From Arthrobacter sp. Soil736 (lineage in GTDB: Bacteria > Actinomycetota > Actinomycetes > Actinomycetales > Micrococcaceae): a DNA stretch of 64,000 bases. Below, one piece after another: positions 46,928 to 56,000 of the stretch; the stretch's first letter is position 1, and every line of letters begins with the position of its first letter. The stretch is from NCBI RefSeq assembly GCF_001428005.1, contig NZ_LMSB01000056.1, positions 70,494-134,493 of the forward strand. Direction: 5' to 3'. A program made the translations under genes and the position numbers. The notes below the pieces were generated by a model, which was not told the DNA's origin, made no database searches, and worked only from the letters and a program-made list of their open reading frames with translations.

Positions 46928-49153
46928 ATGACCCAGACTCCACTGCAGCACTCCGCCACCACCCCCGCCGCTGCCGTTCCCCTGCCGCCCGTCGCCAAGA
47001 AGGTGCCTGCCCAGCGCACACACCACGGCGACACCTTCGTGGATGACTACGAGTGGCTCCGGGACAAGGAATCCGAGGAGGTCGTGGCGCACCTTAAAGC
47101 CGAGAACGCCTACCAGGAAGCCGTCACCGCGCACCAGGAACCCCTGCGCGAAGCCATCTTCCAGGAGATCAAGGGCCGCACGCAGGAGACGGACTTGTCG
47201 GTTCCCAACCGCAAGGATGGCTGGTGGTATTTCAGCCGCTCCGCGGAGGGCAAGGAATACGGGGTTCAGTGCCGCGTCCGGGCCCAGGACACCGGCAACC
47301 CGGTGGCCGACTGGACTCCCCCGGCGGTGGAGGCCGGCGTCGAAATTCCCGGCGAAGAAGTCCTGCTGGACGGCAACGTGGAAGCCGAGGGAAAGCCGTT
47401 CTTCTCGGTGGGCGGCACGGCCGTGACCGTGGACGGGAACCTGTACGCCTACGCAGTGGACAACTCCGGGGACGAACGCTTCACCCTGCGCATCAAGGAT
47501 CTTCGCACCGGCGAGCTGCTGCCGGACGTCATTGAGAACGTCTTCTACGGCGTCTCCTTCTCCCCCGACGGCACCCGGATCTTCTACACCGTGGTCGATG
47601 ACTCCTGGCGGCCGTACCAGGTCAAGGCGCACGTGCTGGGCACGCCGGTCGCCGACGATGCGGTGATCTACCAGGAGGACGACGTCGCCATGTGGCTGGG
47701 CTTTGAGCTCTCCTCTGACCGGCGTCACCTCGTGCTGGGCATCGGCTGCTCCGAGTACAGCGAAACGCGCATGCTGCGCTTTGACGACCCCGAGGACCGC
47801 CTCACCACCGTGATTTCCCGCGACGAGCGCGTCCTGTACGAGGCCGAGCCCTTCCTGCTCGACGGCCAGGAACGCATCGTCATCACGCACAACCGGAATG
47901 CCGTGAACTCGATGGTCTCGCTGGTTGACCCGGCCGAGCTCACCAAGCCGCTGGCTGAGCAGCACTGGACCACCGTCGTCGAACATTCCGACGACGTCCG
48001 CGTCAACGGCGCGGGTGTCACGTCCACCCACCTGGTCGTCTCGATCCGCAAGGACACCATCGAGCGGGTTCAGGTGATGTCCCTGGCCGGGCTGGGAACC
48101 CCCGCCCAGGAGCCGCCCGTGGAGCCGGCGTTCGAAGAGGAACTGTACACGTCAGGCGTCGGCGGCTCAGACTACGAGGCACCCGTGATCCGGCTGGGCT
48201 ACACCTCCTACTTCACGCCGTCGCGCGTCTACGACTTTGTGCTCCCCACCGCGGAACAGCCGGCCGGGGAGCTGCTGCTCCGCAAGGAAAGCCCCGTGCT
48301 GGGCGGCTACGATCCCGCCGACTACGTCGCAACCCGCGAATGGGCCGAGGCCGCCGACGGCACCAAGGTCCCGCTCTCGGTGCTGCGCCGCAGGTCCGTT
48401 GCCCGGGATTCCACCGCGGCCGGGCTGATCTACGGCTACGGCTCCTACGAGCTGAGCATGGACCCGGGCTTCGGCGTTGCCCGGCTCTCGCTGCTGGACC
48501 GCGGGATCGTGTTCGTCATTGCGCACATCCGCGGCGGCGGCGAACTGGGCCGGCACTGGTACGAGGACGGCAAGAAGCTCACCAAGAAGAACACCTTCAC
48601 GGACTTCATCGCTGCCACTGACTGGCTGGCGGCGTCCGGCTGGGCGGCGCCGGACCGGATCGCGGCCATCGGCGGATCCGCGGGCGGCCTGCTCATGGGC
48701 GCCGTGGCCAACCTCGCGCCGGAGAAGTACGCGGCCGTCCTGGCTCAGGTGCCCTTCGTGGACGCACTGAACACCATTCTGGATCCGGAGCTGCCGCTGT
48801 CCGCGCTCGAGTGGGAGGAATGGGGCAACCCCATCACCGACGCGGACGTGTACCAGTACATGAAGTCGTACACGCCGTACGAGAATGTCCGCGAGGTGGC
48901 CTACCCCAAGATCGCCGCCGTGACGTCCTTCAATGACACCCGTGTCCTGTACGTCGAGCCGGCCAAGTGGGTGCAGCTCCTGCGGTCCAAGACCACGGGC
49001 ACCGAGCCGATCGTCATGAAGATTGAGATGGACGGCGGCCACGGCGGAGCCTCGGGCCGGTATGTGCAGTGGCACGAACGGGCCTGGGACTACGCTTTCA
49101 TTGCCGATTCCCTCGGCGCCACGGAACTGCTGCCCGGCGCCGGCCTGAAGTAA
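46928..49153 (+). CDS. ptrB: Oligopeptidase B/prolyl oligopeptidase (S9 family)
   Basis: A 741-residue cytosolic serine peptidase that cuts short peptides after basic residues. An N-terminal seven-bladed propeller (residues about 75-430; RRTHHGDTFVDDYEWLRDKES-type opening) filters substrates. The alpha/beta-hydrolase part has GYGSYE, AHIRGGGELGRHWYEDGK, the nucleophile GGSAGG (Ser584), the Asp in the SFNDTRV region and His705 in DGGHGGASGR. The acidic residues before the propeller exit fit oligopeptidase B rather than prolyl oligopeptidase. ATG 46928 directly follows GAGGGA, a very short spacing; no better start is seen. Confidence 0.92.
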   Translation: MTQTPLQHSATTPAAAVPLPPVAKKVPAQRTHHGDTFVDDYEWLRDKESEEVVAHLKAENAYQEAVTAHQEPLREAIFQEIKGRTQETDLSVPNRKDGWWYFSRSAEGKEYGVQCRVRAQDTGNPVADWTPPAVEAGVEIPGEEVLLDGNVEAEGKPFFSVGGTAVTVDGNLYAYAVDNSGDERFTLRIKDLRTGELLPDVIENVFYGVSFSPDGTRIFYTVVDDSWRPYQVKAHVLGTPVADDAVIYQEDDVAMWLGFELSSDRRHLVLGIGCSEYSETRMLRFDDPEDRLTTVISRDERVLYEAEPFLLDGQERIVITHNRNAVNSMVSLVDPAELTKPLAEQHWTTVVEHSDDVRVNGAGVTSTHLVVSIRKDTIERVQVMSLAGLGTPAQEPPVEPAFEEELYTSGVGGSDYEAPVIRLGYTSYFTPSRVYDFVLPTAEQPAGELLLRKESPVLGGYDPADYVATREWAEAADGTKVPLSVLRRRSVARDSTAAGLIYGYGSYELSMDPGFGVARLSLLDRGIVFVIAHIRGGGELGRHWYEDGKKLTKKNTFTDFIAATDWLAASGWAAPDRIAAIGGSAGGLLMGAVANLAPEKYAAVLAQVPFVDALNTILDPELPLSALEWEEWGNPITDADVYQYMKSYTPYENVREVAYPKIAAVTSFNDTRVLYVEPAKWVQLLRSKTTGTEPIVMKIEMDGGHGGASGRYVQWHERAWDYAFIADSLGATELLPGAGLK

Positions 49154-49244
49154 GCGTCCGCCCCGCAGTCCGACAGCCACAGCCCTTGCCCGGTAGCCCC
49201 CTGGCTTGGCCTGTGGCCTGGCCTACGTCTCTGGAGAGTGGCGA

Positions 49245-49296
49245 TTCACCAAGAATGGCCGCCTAAGGGGTCACCCAGGCGGCCATTTTTGGTGAA
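49245..49296. terminator. Bidirectional terminator-like palindrome, family copy A
   Basis: TTCACCAAGAATGGCCGCCT (49245-49264) and AGGCGGCCATTTTTGGTGAA (49277-49296) pair at 19 of 20 positions. The core AAAATGGCCGCC/GGCGGCCATTTT also occurs at 56597-56640. T-runs stand on the 3' arm. Confidence 0.8.
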
Positions 49297-49417
49297 CCGG
49301 CGAAAGGTCCGGGATTACTGCCGCGGCTCAGGGGCCCAAAATAGCCAGAAGACCCGGTGCTACGTGCGGAATCGGGCCCGGCACCGCATATCGCCAGGCA
49401 GCGCATATATTTGGACG

Positions 49418-50224
49418 ATGCTCTTGGCGCTGAAGAAGTATCTGCTGATCCCCAAACTGGTGAAGCTGTCCTCCGCGGCGCCCAGGGATCCGCGGGACGC
49501 CTGGGACCAGTTCTGGGGCAGCGTCCGCGCCACCGGCTCCGGCGGCGACGTCCTCTGGGACTCCGGTGACGACCACGAGATGCTGGGCTACGCGGAACAA
49601 CTGGAGAGGCAACTGAATCCGGACCTGCCGATTGTCGACGTCGGCTGCGGCAACGGCACGTTCAGCCGCCGGCTTGCGGCGCACTTCCCGCATGTACTGG
49701 GCGTGGACGTCTCGCCCAATGCCATTGCCCGTGCGCACTCCGAATCCGCCGGGCTGGATCGGGTGTCATACCTGGCGGCAGACATGACCGCCCCCGGGGC
49801 ATCGCGCGCGGTGGCTGATGCCCTGGCCGCCGCAGGCGTGGCTGGAGACGCGAACATCTTCATCCGGGGTGTCCTGCATGTGCTGAAGCGCCCGGCGCAG
49901 GCTGCCCTGGCCGAGGAACTCCACCCCTTGGTGGGCAAACGCGGGCGCGTGTTTCTCGCCGAGACGGACTTCCGGGGCAACGCCGTCGAGTACGTCTGCC
50001 ATCTTGGGGCCACGCTGCACTCCATTCCCGCACCGCTGGAGAAGGCAATCCGCGGCCTGCCAATGCCCGGGCGTTTCGGCCCGGTGCAGCGCAAGCGGGC
50101 GTTTCCGGAGCTGCGGTGGGACGTGGTGGAGGACGGGCCGGCCGTCATCGAAACCCGCCCGCTGACGTCCGCTACCCGGTCCGAGCAGATCCCGGGCTAC
50201 TTCTCCGTGCTGCAGGCCCGCTGA
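49418..50224 (+). CDS. SAM-dependent methyltransferase
   Basis: A 268-residue class I methyltransferase with motif I PIVDVGCGNGTFSRRLAAHF, acidic motif II LGVDVSPNAIARAHS, and ADMTAPGASRAV. The N-terminal 40 residues (LLIPKLVKLSSAAPRDPRDAWDQFWGSV) are typical of bacterial methyltransferases acting on small molecules or lipids; substrate unknown. ATG 49418 gives the only sensible N-terminus. Ends convergent to the STAS-like gene with a hairpin between. Confidence 0.85.
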   Translation: MLLALKKYLLIPKLVKLSSAAPRDPRDAWDQFWGSVRATGSGGDVLWDSGDDHEMLGYAEQLERQLNPDLPIVDVGCGNGTFSRRLAAHFPHVLGVDVSPNAIARAHSESAGLDRVSYLAADMTAPGASRAVADALAAAGVAGDANIFIRGVLHVLKRPAQAALAEELHPLVGKRGRVFLAETDFRGNAVEYVCHLGATLHSIPAPLEKAIRGLPMPGRFGPVQRKRAFPELRWDVVEDGPAVIETRPLTSATRSEQIPGYFSVLQAR

Positions 50225-50240
50225 CCGGATTCAGCAGCGA

Positions 50241-50290
50241 TTGCTCCGCAAGTGCCCTTTTCCACTCCCAGAACGGCAGTTACGGAGCAA
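50241..50290. terminator. Hairpin between convergent genes
   Basis: TTGCTCCGCAAGTGCC (50241-50256) and GGCAGTTACGGAGCAA (50275-50290) pair at 14 of 16 positions. Serves the methyltransferase gene and the convergent STAS-like gene. Confidence 0.65.
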
Positions 50291-50321
50291 CCGATGTAGG
50301 AAAAGGCGGCGGGCCCTGGGC

Positions 50322-50696
50322 CTACCCGGCCTTCAGCCAGGCGAGGGCTTCGCGCTCCGCCGTGAAGAATTTCGTGGGACACGGCATGTTGCTCACGCCC
50401 AGGAAGAAGTTGGCAATGACCCGGTCCACAGGTGAGGAGCCGAGCAGCGCAATCCTCGATGCCTGGCACGGCCGGCCGAACACCGCCCTCGCGGCACGGC
50501 TCACGTCTGCGGTGGTTGCCATGTCCACGAGCATGGGGTGGCGGCTCTCCCCGCAGAGGATATTGACCCGCTCCATGGCGGCCTCAGCGTCCGCCTCCGT
50601 AATGCTCGCTCCCCTGGCCCACGTCAGCCGCAGGAGCCCCTCGGGGTCCAGTACCAGGTCAAACAGTGTGTTCCGGCCGCTGACATCGGCATTCAC
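50322..50696 (-). CDS. STAS-like regulatory protein, copy 1 (DUF7793-like)
   Basis: A 124-residue protein: GRNTLFDLVLDPEGLLRLTWARG, HPMLVDMATTADVSRAARAVF, ASRIALLGSSPVDRVIANFFLGVSNMPCPTKFFTAEREALAWLKAG. The sheet-helix pattern and the end with FF(T/S)xxxEALxWLK recall SpoIIAA/STAS domains. The protein at 54005-54442 shares SxVSRAARA, SPVDRxxxxFxLG and xFTxxxEALxWL. GTG 50696 has GGGGAGG eight bases upstream. Lies divergent to the histidine kinase gene. Probably a partner-switching or scaffold protein; function is inference. Confidence 0.75.
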   Translation of the reverse strand: MNADVSGRNTLFDLVLDPEGLLRLTWARGASITEADAEAAMERVNILCGESRHPMLVDMATTADVSRAARAVFGRPCQASRIALLGSSPVDRVIANFFLGVSNMPCPTKFFTAEREALAWLKAG

Positions 50697-50834
50697 AATC
50701 AAGACCTCCCCGGTGGCTATCAGACAAGTATCAAGCTACAGGCCCACGCGTTCGCGGCCAACGCGGTCCGCGGGCTGATAATGTGAGTCGAAAATCACGG
50801 TAGCCGCAAGGGCTTGCGCACAACAGGGGGCACA

Positions 50835-52481
50835 GTGGTCCAGGCATCGCCGGAACATCTTTCCGCAGCGCGCGACGCAATCATCGCCATACCGGATGCG
50901 GAACGCCTGCACTTTACGGCTTCCGTTCTCAAGGAAGCCGGCTTCACCGTCCGGACAGCTTCCGACGCCGGAGCCCTCGCCGCTGAGCTGGAACGCAACC
51001 ACGCCGCCGTCGTGCTTCTTGATACGGCACTGGCTGACGGCTACTTGTGGGAGGGCACACCGGTACTCCTCATTGTGGATCTCGCCGGAGACTTTGACAT
51101 GGCGCGGCTTGAGCCGTGGGGCATCGCCGACTACGTCTCCCGCGGAGCCGACGCGGGGGAACTGGCCCACCGCGTCGAAACGCTGATCGGCCGGTTCCGG
51201 GAGCGCCGCCGGATCCGCGCCCAGGCGGAGTTCCTGCGCGAGAGCCTCCGCAACGTTTCCGCCGCCATCCGCGGCACCAACAGTCCCCAGCAGATGGCCG
51301 GGCACCTTGTCCGGGGCTTCGGGGAGTCGTTGGGGACGGACCAGGTCTGGTTCACCACGTTCCAGGACACACGCGTGCCCCGGATCAGCGCCCAGTGGTC
51401 CAAGCCCGGGCTGCCCGCGCTTCCCGACACCCTGGGATCCTATGAGGACGCGGCCCGCGAACTGGCCACCTCGCTCTGGGCGGACGCCGAGGTCCTTGCC
51501 GTGGCGGACCACGAGACCGATCAGGCATCTCCGCTCGCCGAAGGGCTGCAGAAATGGAGCGGGCTGTCCTCCGTCCGGTCATCTATCGCGGTTCCCGTGG
51601 GCGACGGCGACTCCGCGCTGGGCATCATCTGGATCACCCAGCTGGACGCGCCGAGGGAATGGACCAGGGCCGAGATCGCCCTGATCCAGCACGTGGCGGG
51701 AAACCTCGCCCACAGCCTCATCCAGGGCCACCTGATCAGTGCGCAGGTGCAGGTGCTGCAGCAGCTCCGGGAACTGGACAAGGCCAAAACCGACTTCCTG
51801 GCCACCGTCAACCACGAGCTCCGGACCCCGCTGACGTCCATCACCGCCTATCTGGACATGATCCGCGACGGCGCCGGCGGCCCCGTGCCTCCGGGCATCG
51901 AGTCCATGATGGACGTCATCTCGCGGAACTCGGACCGGCTCCGGCGCCTCATCGAGGACATGCTCACGGTGTCGCAGCAGGACGGCTCCGGGAACCTGAA
52001 CCTCAAGCAGGTGGAGCTGGGCCAGGTGCTGAGGATCGTGGTGGCGGCCCTGCGCCCGCTGGCTGAATCGCGGAACGTCACCATCACCGGCGCCGATTCC
52101 CACGGGGACGTAAAGATCCAGGCCGACGAGGCCCAGCTCGAGCAGGTCTTCACGAACATCGTGGCGAACGCCATCAAATTCACGCCCGACGGCGGCCGCA
52201 TCAGTATCAGCGTCATGCCCGAGACTGCCGGGGAAGCCAGCCCGTCCGCCGTCGTCAGGATCGCGGACACCGGCGTGGGCATTCCCGAACAGGAGATTCA
52301 CCAGGTGTTCACCCGGTTCTACCGGGCCTCCAACGCCTCCTCCGCGGCCGTGCCGGGCAGCGGGCTGGGGCTGGCGATCGCCCACGACATCGTCCACCGC
52401 CACGGCGGTTCGCTGGACCTGACCTCCACCCTGGGCTCGGGGACCACCGTTTCCGTCCACCTGCCGCTGACCGGACCCTAG
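50835..52481 (+). CDS. Sensor histidine kinase with receiver-like and GAF-like domains
   Basis: A protein of about 548 residues without membrane spans. Residues about 10-130 form a receiver-like fold (ERLHFTASVLKEAGFTVRTASDAGALAAELERNHAAVVLLDTAL) lacking a clear phospho-acceptor set. A GAF-like domain (about 150-290) is followed by HisKA with His327 in ATVNHELRTPLTSITAYLDMIR and an HATPase with N box NIVANAIKFTPDGG, G1 IADTGVGIPEQEIHQVFTRFYR and G2 PGSGLGLAIAHDIVHRHGG. It would phosphorylate an unlinked response regulator; no regulator gene stands beside it. GTG 50835 has AGGGGG just upstream; TTG 50814 is in frame. Confidence 0.88.
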   Translation: MVQASPEHLSAARDAIIAIPDAERLHFTASVLKEAGFTVRTASDAGALAAELERNHAAVVLLDTALADGYLWEGTPVLLIVDLAGDFDMARLEPWGIADYVSRGADAGELAHRVETLIGRFRERRRIRAQAEFLRESLRNVSAAIRGTNSPQQMAGHLVRGFGESLGTDQVWFTTFQDTRVPRISAQWSKPGLPALPDTLGSYEDAARELATSLWADAEVLAVADHETDQASPLAEGLQKWSGLSSVRSSIAVPVGDGDSALGIIWITQLDAPREWTRAEIALIQHVAGNLAHSLIQGHLISAQVQVLQQLRELDKAKTDFLATVNHELRTPLTSITAYLDMIRDGAGGPVPPGIESMMDVISRNSDRLRRLIEDMLTVSQQDGSGNLNLKQVELGQVLRIVVAALRPLAESRNVTITGADSHGDVKIQADEAQLEQVFTNIVANAIKFTPDGGRISISVMPETAGEASPSAVVRIADTGVGIPEQEIHQVFTRFYRASNASSAAVPGSGLGLAIAHDIVHRHGGSLDLTSTLGSGTTVSVHLPLTGP

Positions 52482-52533
52482 CGGGCACGGTAGCAAGAAC
52501 CGGCACGGGCTCACCGGCATCCTGGACAAAAAA

Positions 52534-52561
52534 CTGCCCCAGACCATCAGGTCCGGGGCAG
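52534..52561 (-). terminator. Terminator of the small secreted-peptide gene
   Basis: CTGCCCC-A-GACC/GGTC-C-GGGGCAG at 52534-52561 with loop ATCA. On the minus strand the stem is followed by TTTTTTG, a true T-run, which shows that it ends the gene at 52593-52748; it is also 53 bases after the kinase stop on the plus strand. Confidence 0.8.
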
Positions 52562-52592
52562 TATATAAAAATCGTGGTTGAGACCTACGAAT

Positions 52593-52748
52593 CTAGTGGG
52601 GCCACCACCCGATCTGCGAGTAGCTGACCGTTTCCGTTGAGGAGGACGAGGTGCCGTCCTTGTCCTTGGGTGCGGCGTTCGCAGGAGCAGCGAAACCGGC
52701 AACAGCCAGGATGCCCGTCATGAGGAGTGTTGCGGCTACTTTCTTCAT
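52593..52748 (-). CDS. 51-residue secreted peptide precursor
   Basis: ATG 52748 starts MKKVAATLLMTGILAVAGFA, a Sec signal peptide with cut site about APANA-A at residue 25-26. The mature peptide has about 26 residues: a KDKDG start, a run of Ser, then TETVSYSQIGWWPH. AAAGGA lies seven bases before ATG, the promoter side (52760-52850) is AT-rich, and a T-run terminator follows. All the parts of a real gene are present. It stands between the kinase and the TPR/STAS/GGDEF genes, so it may be a signal or surface peptide of that locus. The short length hides it from usual gene searches. Confidence 0.72.
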   Translation of the reverse strand: MKKVAATLLMTGILAVAGFAAPANAAPKDKDGTSSSSTETVSYSQIGWWPH

Positions 52749-52948
52749 CCGCTGTTCCTTTCGTTGTGAGGTGAATTACTTATTACGGGCACAGTATACG
52801 TTCTTAATCTCAAGTTTTAGTCAAGTCAATTGCTGTCATTTTCGCAGTATTTCCCCGGGGCCCCCGGCAGCCGCCGTAACGGCCGTAACAAGCGCTATTC
52901 CGCCCGGGAACGTCGGCGTTCTGCGCCCCGGCATGGATAATTGAGAGC

Positions 52949-54004
52949 ATGCCTATGCCGCGCGATTTGTCCCCCTTCGTGATCGCAGAATTGGCTGCCC
53001 GCGAAAGCTGGAAGCGGCGGGACTACAGTGCAGGCTTCACCCAGGCCGGGGAAGCCGCCGACATGGCCCGGGAAGTCGGCGATGAGCTGAGCTGGTGGAA
53101 GATGGTGCTGCTCCAGGCAGAATGCCTCCGTGACCAGGGATCCGTTCAGGAATGCGTCGAGCTGGCCCGGCAACTCACCGAACATCCGGTTGCTGCCTCC
53201 TCCGCGGACCTTGGAGCCCGGGCCAATATCCTGCTGGCGGTGTCCCTGCAGGGTGTGGGAAGGCTCCCGGAGGCTGTGCAGGCGGCGGCCGCCGCCGCCC
53301 GACTCGTGGCCGGAGACTTCGAAAATGTCTACCTGCACATCCAGGCCCAGCAGGCGCTCATCGCCGCCCTCGCTGAAAGCGGCAGGCTAGAGGAAGCATG
53401 GCGGGAGTGCCTGGACCTCGAATCGCTGCTCACTGACTATGTAGATGAGGACACGGCCGGCAAGGCCTACTGGGTGATGGGCAACGTTGCGTTCCTGAGC
53501 AACCGGGTCAACGAGGGCAGCCACTACCATGACCTCGCGGCGGGCCAGCTATCCCCGTCGAAGGACGTGGACCTCTGGGCCCGCTTCAACCGGGGCTCGG
53601 CCGAAATGCGGCTGCACGCCCAACTCGGCGATGCCGCGACCCTGCGTTGCATCGAACGGGCCGAACTCGCCACCGAGGTTGTGGGCGGCAGCGAACGCGA
53701 CATGCTGGAAATGTCCCTGGTGCGCGCCCACTGGTACTACCTCACGGGCGACATGGATTCGGCAATCAACCTCCTGGAGCCGCTCCGCAGCAAGTTCTCC
53801 GTGCTGGCAACCCAGACTGCCGCAGAGGCCTCCTTCATCCTGGGCAAGGCGCTCATGGCGCAAGGCTCCAGTGCCGATTCCATGCAGATACTGCAAGAGG
53901 CGGCTACGCTGTTCGATACGGCGGCTGCGTCGGAGCGGAGCGCAACGGTGCGGACGTTCTTGGCTTCGGCCGAGAACCATCAGCAGTTTCTCCAGGGGGG
54001 GTAA
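52949..54004 (+). CDS. TPR-like helical repeat protein
   Basis: A 351-residue all-helical protein: paired helices such as YSAGFTQAGEAADMAREVGDELSWWKMVLLQAECLRDQG, GARANILLAVSLQGVGRLPEAVQAAAAAARL, AYWVMGNVAFLSNRVNEGSHYHDLA and ASFILGKALMAQGSSADSMQILQEAATLFDTA are degenerate tetratricopeptide units. It begins an operon with the second STAS-like gene (next start directly after the stop, TAAGTG) and the GGDEF-EAL gene. Probably a protein-binding scaffold. GAGAGC precedes ATG. Confidence 0.75.
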   Translation: MPMPRDLSPFVIAELAARESWKRRDYSAGFTQAGEAADMAREVGDELSWWKMVLLQAECLRDQGSVQECVELARQLTEHPVAASSADLGARANILLAVSLQGVGRLPEAVQAAAAAARLVAGDFENVYLHIQAQQALIAALAESGRLEEAWRECLDLESLLTDYVDEDTAGKAYWVMGNVAFLSNRVNEGSHYHDLAAGQLSPSKDVDLWARFNRGSAEMRLHAQLGDAATLRCIERAELATEVVGGSERDMLEMSLVRAHWYYLTGDMDSAINLLEPLRSKFSVLATQTAAEASFILGKALMAQGSSADSMQILQEAATLFDTAAASERSATVRTFLASAENHQQFLQGG

Positions 54005-54442
54005 GTGTCCGGAACAACAATGGCTCCCGGCCCTGTGCCGGAAGTGCCCTTGCAGCGGGCGGCCGGCGGCGGACTATCCGCATCCGACGTCTCCGTTACG
54101 GTACTGCCGAACCTCGCCGTCAAAGCCGTGGTGACCCGCGGTGCGGAGCTGAATGAAGCTGCCGCCGCCCAGTTGCGCGAGCATCTCGGTGAGCTGGCCG
54201 GTGACCGGAGGGTCGCCGTCGTACTTGAACTGAGCGGCGTGGGGTCCGTGAGCCGCGCCGCGCGGGCCGCCTGTGCGGCCATTCCCTCCGTGTCAGCCTG
54301 GGCGATTGTTGGCGAGAGCCCCGTGGACAGGCTGCTCGGGCATTTCCTCCTGGGCGGGGAGTTCGGCTCGGTCCCGGCGCGCTACTTCACGTCGGACGGC
54401 GAAGCCCTTGACTGGCTGAGACTCCGGGACAATGTTCACTGA
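54005..54442 (+). CDS. STAS-like regulatory protein, copy 2
   Basis: A 145-residue protein with a disordered start of about 30 residues and then VTVLPNLAVKAVVTRGAELNEAAAAQLREHLGELAGDRRVAVVLELSGVGSVSRAARAACAAI, SAWAIVGESPVDRLLGHFLLGGEFGSVPARYFTSDGEALDWLRLR. The end matches copy 1 (50322-50696) in SVSRAARA, SPVDR and FTSDGEALDWL. GTG 54005 abuts the TPR gene stop; its own end overlaps the GGDEF-EAL gene by 11 bases. These overlaps point to a stoichiometric signalling complex; its partner is not known. Confidence 0.78.
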   Translation: MSGTTMAPGPVPEVPLQRAAGGGLSASDVSVTVLPNLAVKAVVTRGAELNEAAAAQLREHLGELAGDRRVAVVLELSGVGSVSRAARAACAAIPSVSAWAIVGESPVDRLLGHFLLGGEFGSVPARYFTSDGEALDWLRLRDNVH

Positions 54443-55967
54443 CGGCGATCCCCGGCTGGGGCGGCTCCTCGACGGCATTGTCCGGCTCGCCTCGGGGGAG
54501 CTGCATTCGCGCATTGAAATCTCCGACGCCCGGGATGAGCTGGACGCGGTCATCATGGGCACCAACCTGCTCGCCGAAGACCTCCAGATCATCTACCAGG
54601 AGCTGGAAGAGCGGGTTGAATCCCGCACCCAGATGCTCAACGCTGCGCACCTGGAGCTGCAGCAAATGGCCCTCACCGATTCCCTGACCGGCCTTTTCAA
54701 CCGTTCCGCACTGGTCAGCGCCCTCAACGACGCCCAGTCGGAGGCGGCCGACGGCGGGCGGCCGCCGGCGCTGCTGCTGCTGGACCTTGACGCCTTCAAG
54801 AGCATCAATGATTCCCTGGGCCATTCCATGGGCGACCAGGTGCTGGCCGCCGTCGGAACGCGGATCCGGTCATGCGTGCGCGACGCCGACATGGTGGCCC
54901 GGCTGGGCGGAGACGAATTCGCCATCCTGCTTCCCTCCACCACGCCGGCCAAGGCCGCGGCGGTGGGGAACCGGATACTGGACGCCCTGAACGGATCCAT
55001 CGAGGTGGACGGCAAGAACATCCGCTGCGGAGCCAGCCTGGGGCTGCGCATGGCGGACCCCGGCGAGACCTCCGAGGAACTGCTCATGGAGGCCGACATC
55101 GCCATGTACGCCTCCAAGGCTGACGGCCGCAACAAGCTGCGGATCTTCGAACCGGCCATGCTGCACGCCCGGCAGCTCCGCAACCAGCTGGTGGGCGAAC
55201 TGCGCGAGGCCATCTCCGGCTCGCAGCTCGTGCTTTTCTACCAGCCCATCATCGAGCTGGCCACCGGCAGGATCGAGGGCGTCGAGGCCCTGGTGCGCTG
55301 GCAGCATCCCACCCGCGGGCTGATCATGCCGGACGAGTTCATCCCGGTCGCCGAGGAAACCGGCCTCATTTCCGAGCTGGGCAACTGGGTGCTCAAGGCC
55401 TCCGTGGAGCAGCTCCGGCGTTGGAGGACGGGCCCGGAAACCAAGAAGCACGACTTTTCCATGCGGATCAACATCTCGGCCGCGGACCTGCAGCGCCTCG
55501 AGTTTATCGAGGACGTCCGCGACGCCCTCACTTCCGCGGACCTGGAACCCGCACTGCTGGTCCTGGAGCTGACGGAGAGCGCCATCATCCAGGGCAACGA
55601 GCTCGACCGGTACACGCTGGCAAGCCTCCGCAAGCTCGGGGTGGGCCTGGAGATCGACGACTTCGGCACCGGGTACTCCTCCATCAGCTACCTGCGGCAG
55701 CTCCCGGTGGACCGGGTCAAGGTGGACCGGACCCTGCTCACGGCGCTGGGCAGCGACCCCGCCCAGCCGGCCCTGATTGCGGCCATCCACCAGCTCATCC
55801 GGGCCTGCGGGCTGGAGGCGGTCTGGGAAGGCGTCGAGACCGCGGAACAGGCCGAGCACCTGCGAAGCACCGGCTGCGTCAGCGGGCAGGGCTACTACTT
55901 CAGCCGGCCGCTGCCCGAAGCCGAATTCACGGCGCGCCTGGGGCGGCAGGACGTCTGGCCCGGCTGA
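54432..55967 (+). CDS. GGDEF-EAL cyclic-di-GMP enzyme
   Basis: A 511-residue cytosolic protein. An N-terminal HAMP-like/coiled coil (about 5-75, IYQELEERVESRTQMLNAAHLELQQMALTDSLTGLFNR) leads to a diguanylate cyclase domain with an intact GGDEF at 159-163 and then a phosphodiesterase domain with EALVRW (Glu at 285), INISA, LELTES, IDDFGTGYSSISYLRQLPVDRVKVDR, WEGVET and GYYFSRPLP. All catalytic positions I can place are present in both domains, so it may make or break c-di-GMP. There is no membrane span. Control by the upstream STAS-like and TPR proteins is inferred from gene overlap. Confidence 0.9.
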   Translation: MFTDGDPRLGRLLDGIVRLASGELHSRIEISDARDELDAVIMGTNLLAEDLQIIYQELEERVESRTQMLNAAHLELQQMALTDSLTGLFNRSALVSALNDAQSEAADGGRPPALLLLDLDAFKSINDSLGHSMGDQVLAAVGTRIRSCVRDADMVARLGGDEFAILLPSTTPAKAAAVGNRILDALNGSIEVDGKNIRCGASLGLRMADPGETSEELLMEADIAMYASKADGRNKLRIFEPAMLHARQLRNQLVGELREAISGSQLVLFYQPIIELATGRIEGVEALVRWQHPTRGLIMPDEFIPVAEETGLISELGNWVLKASVEQLRRWRTGPETKKHDFSMRINISAADLQRLEFIEDVRDALTSADLEPALLVLELTESAIIQGNELDRYTLASLRKLGVGLEIDDFGTGYSSISYLRQLPVDRVKVDRTLLTALGSDPAQPALIAAIHQLIRACGLEAVWEGVETAEQAEHLRSTGCVSGQGYYFSRPLPEAEFTARLGRQDVWPG

Positions 55968-56000
55968 TCGTTGCTCCGCGGTGAGTTACCGGCTTTTTCC

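Noticed and set aside
46913..48031. 372-codon minus-strand open frame
   Set aside because: Antisense to the propeller part of oligopeptidase B.
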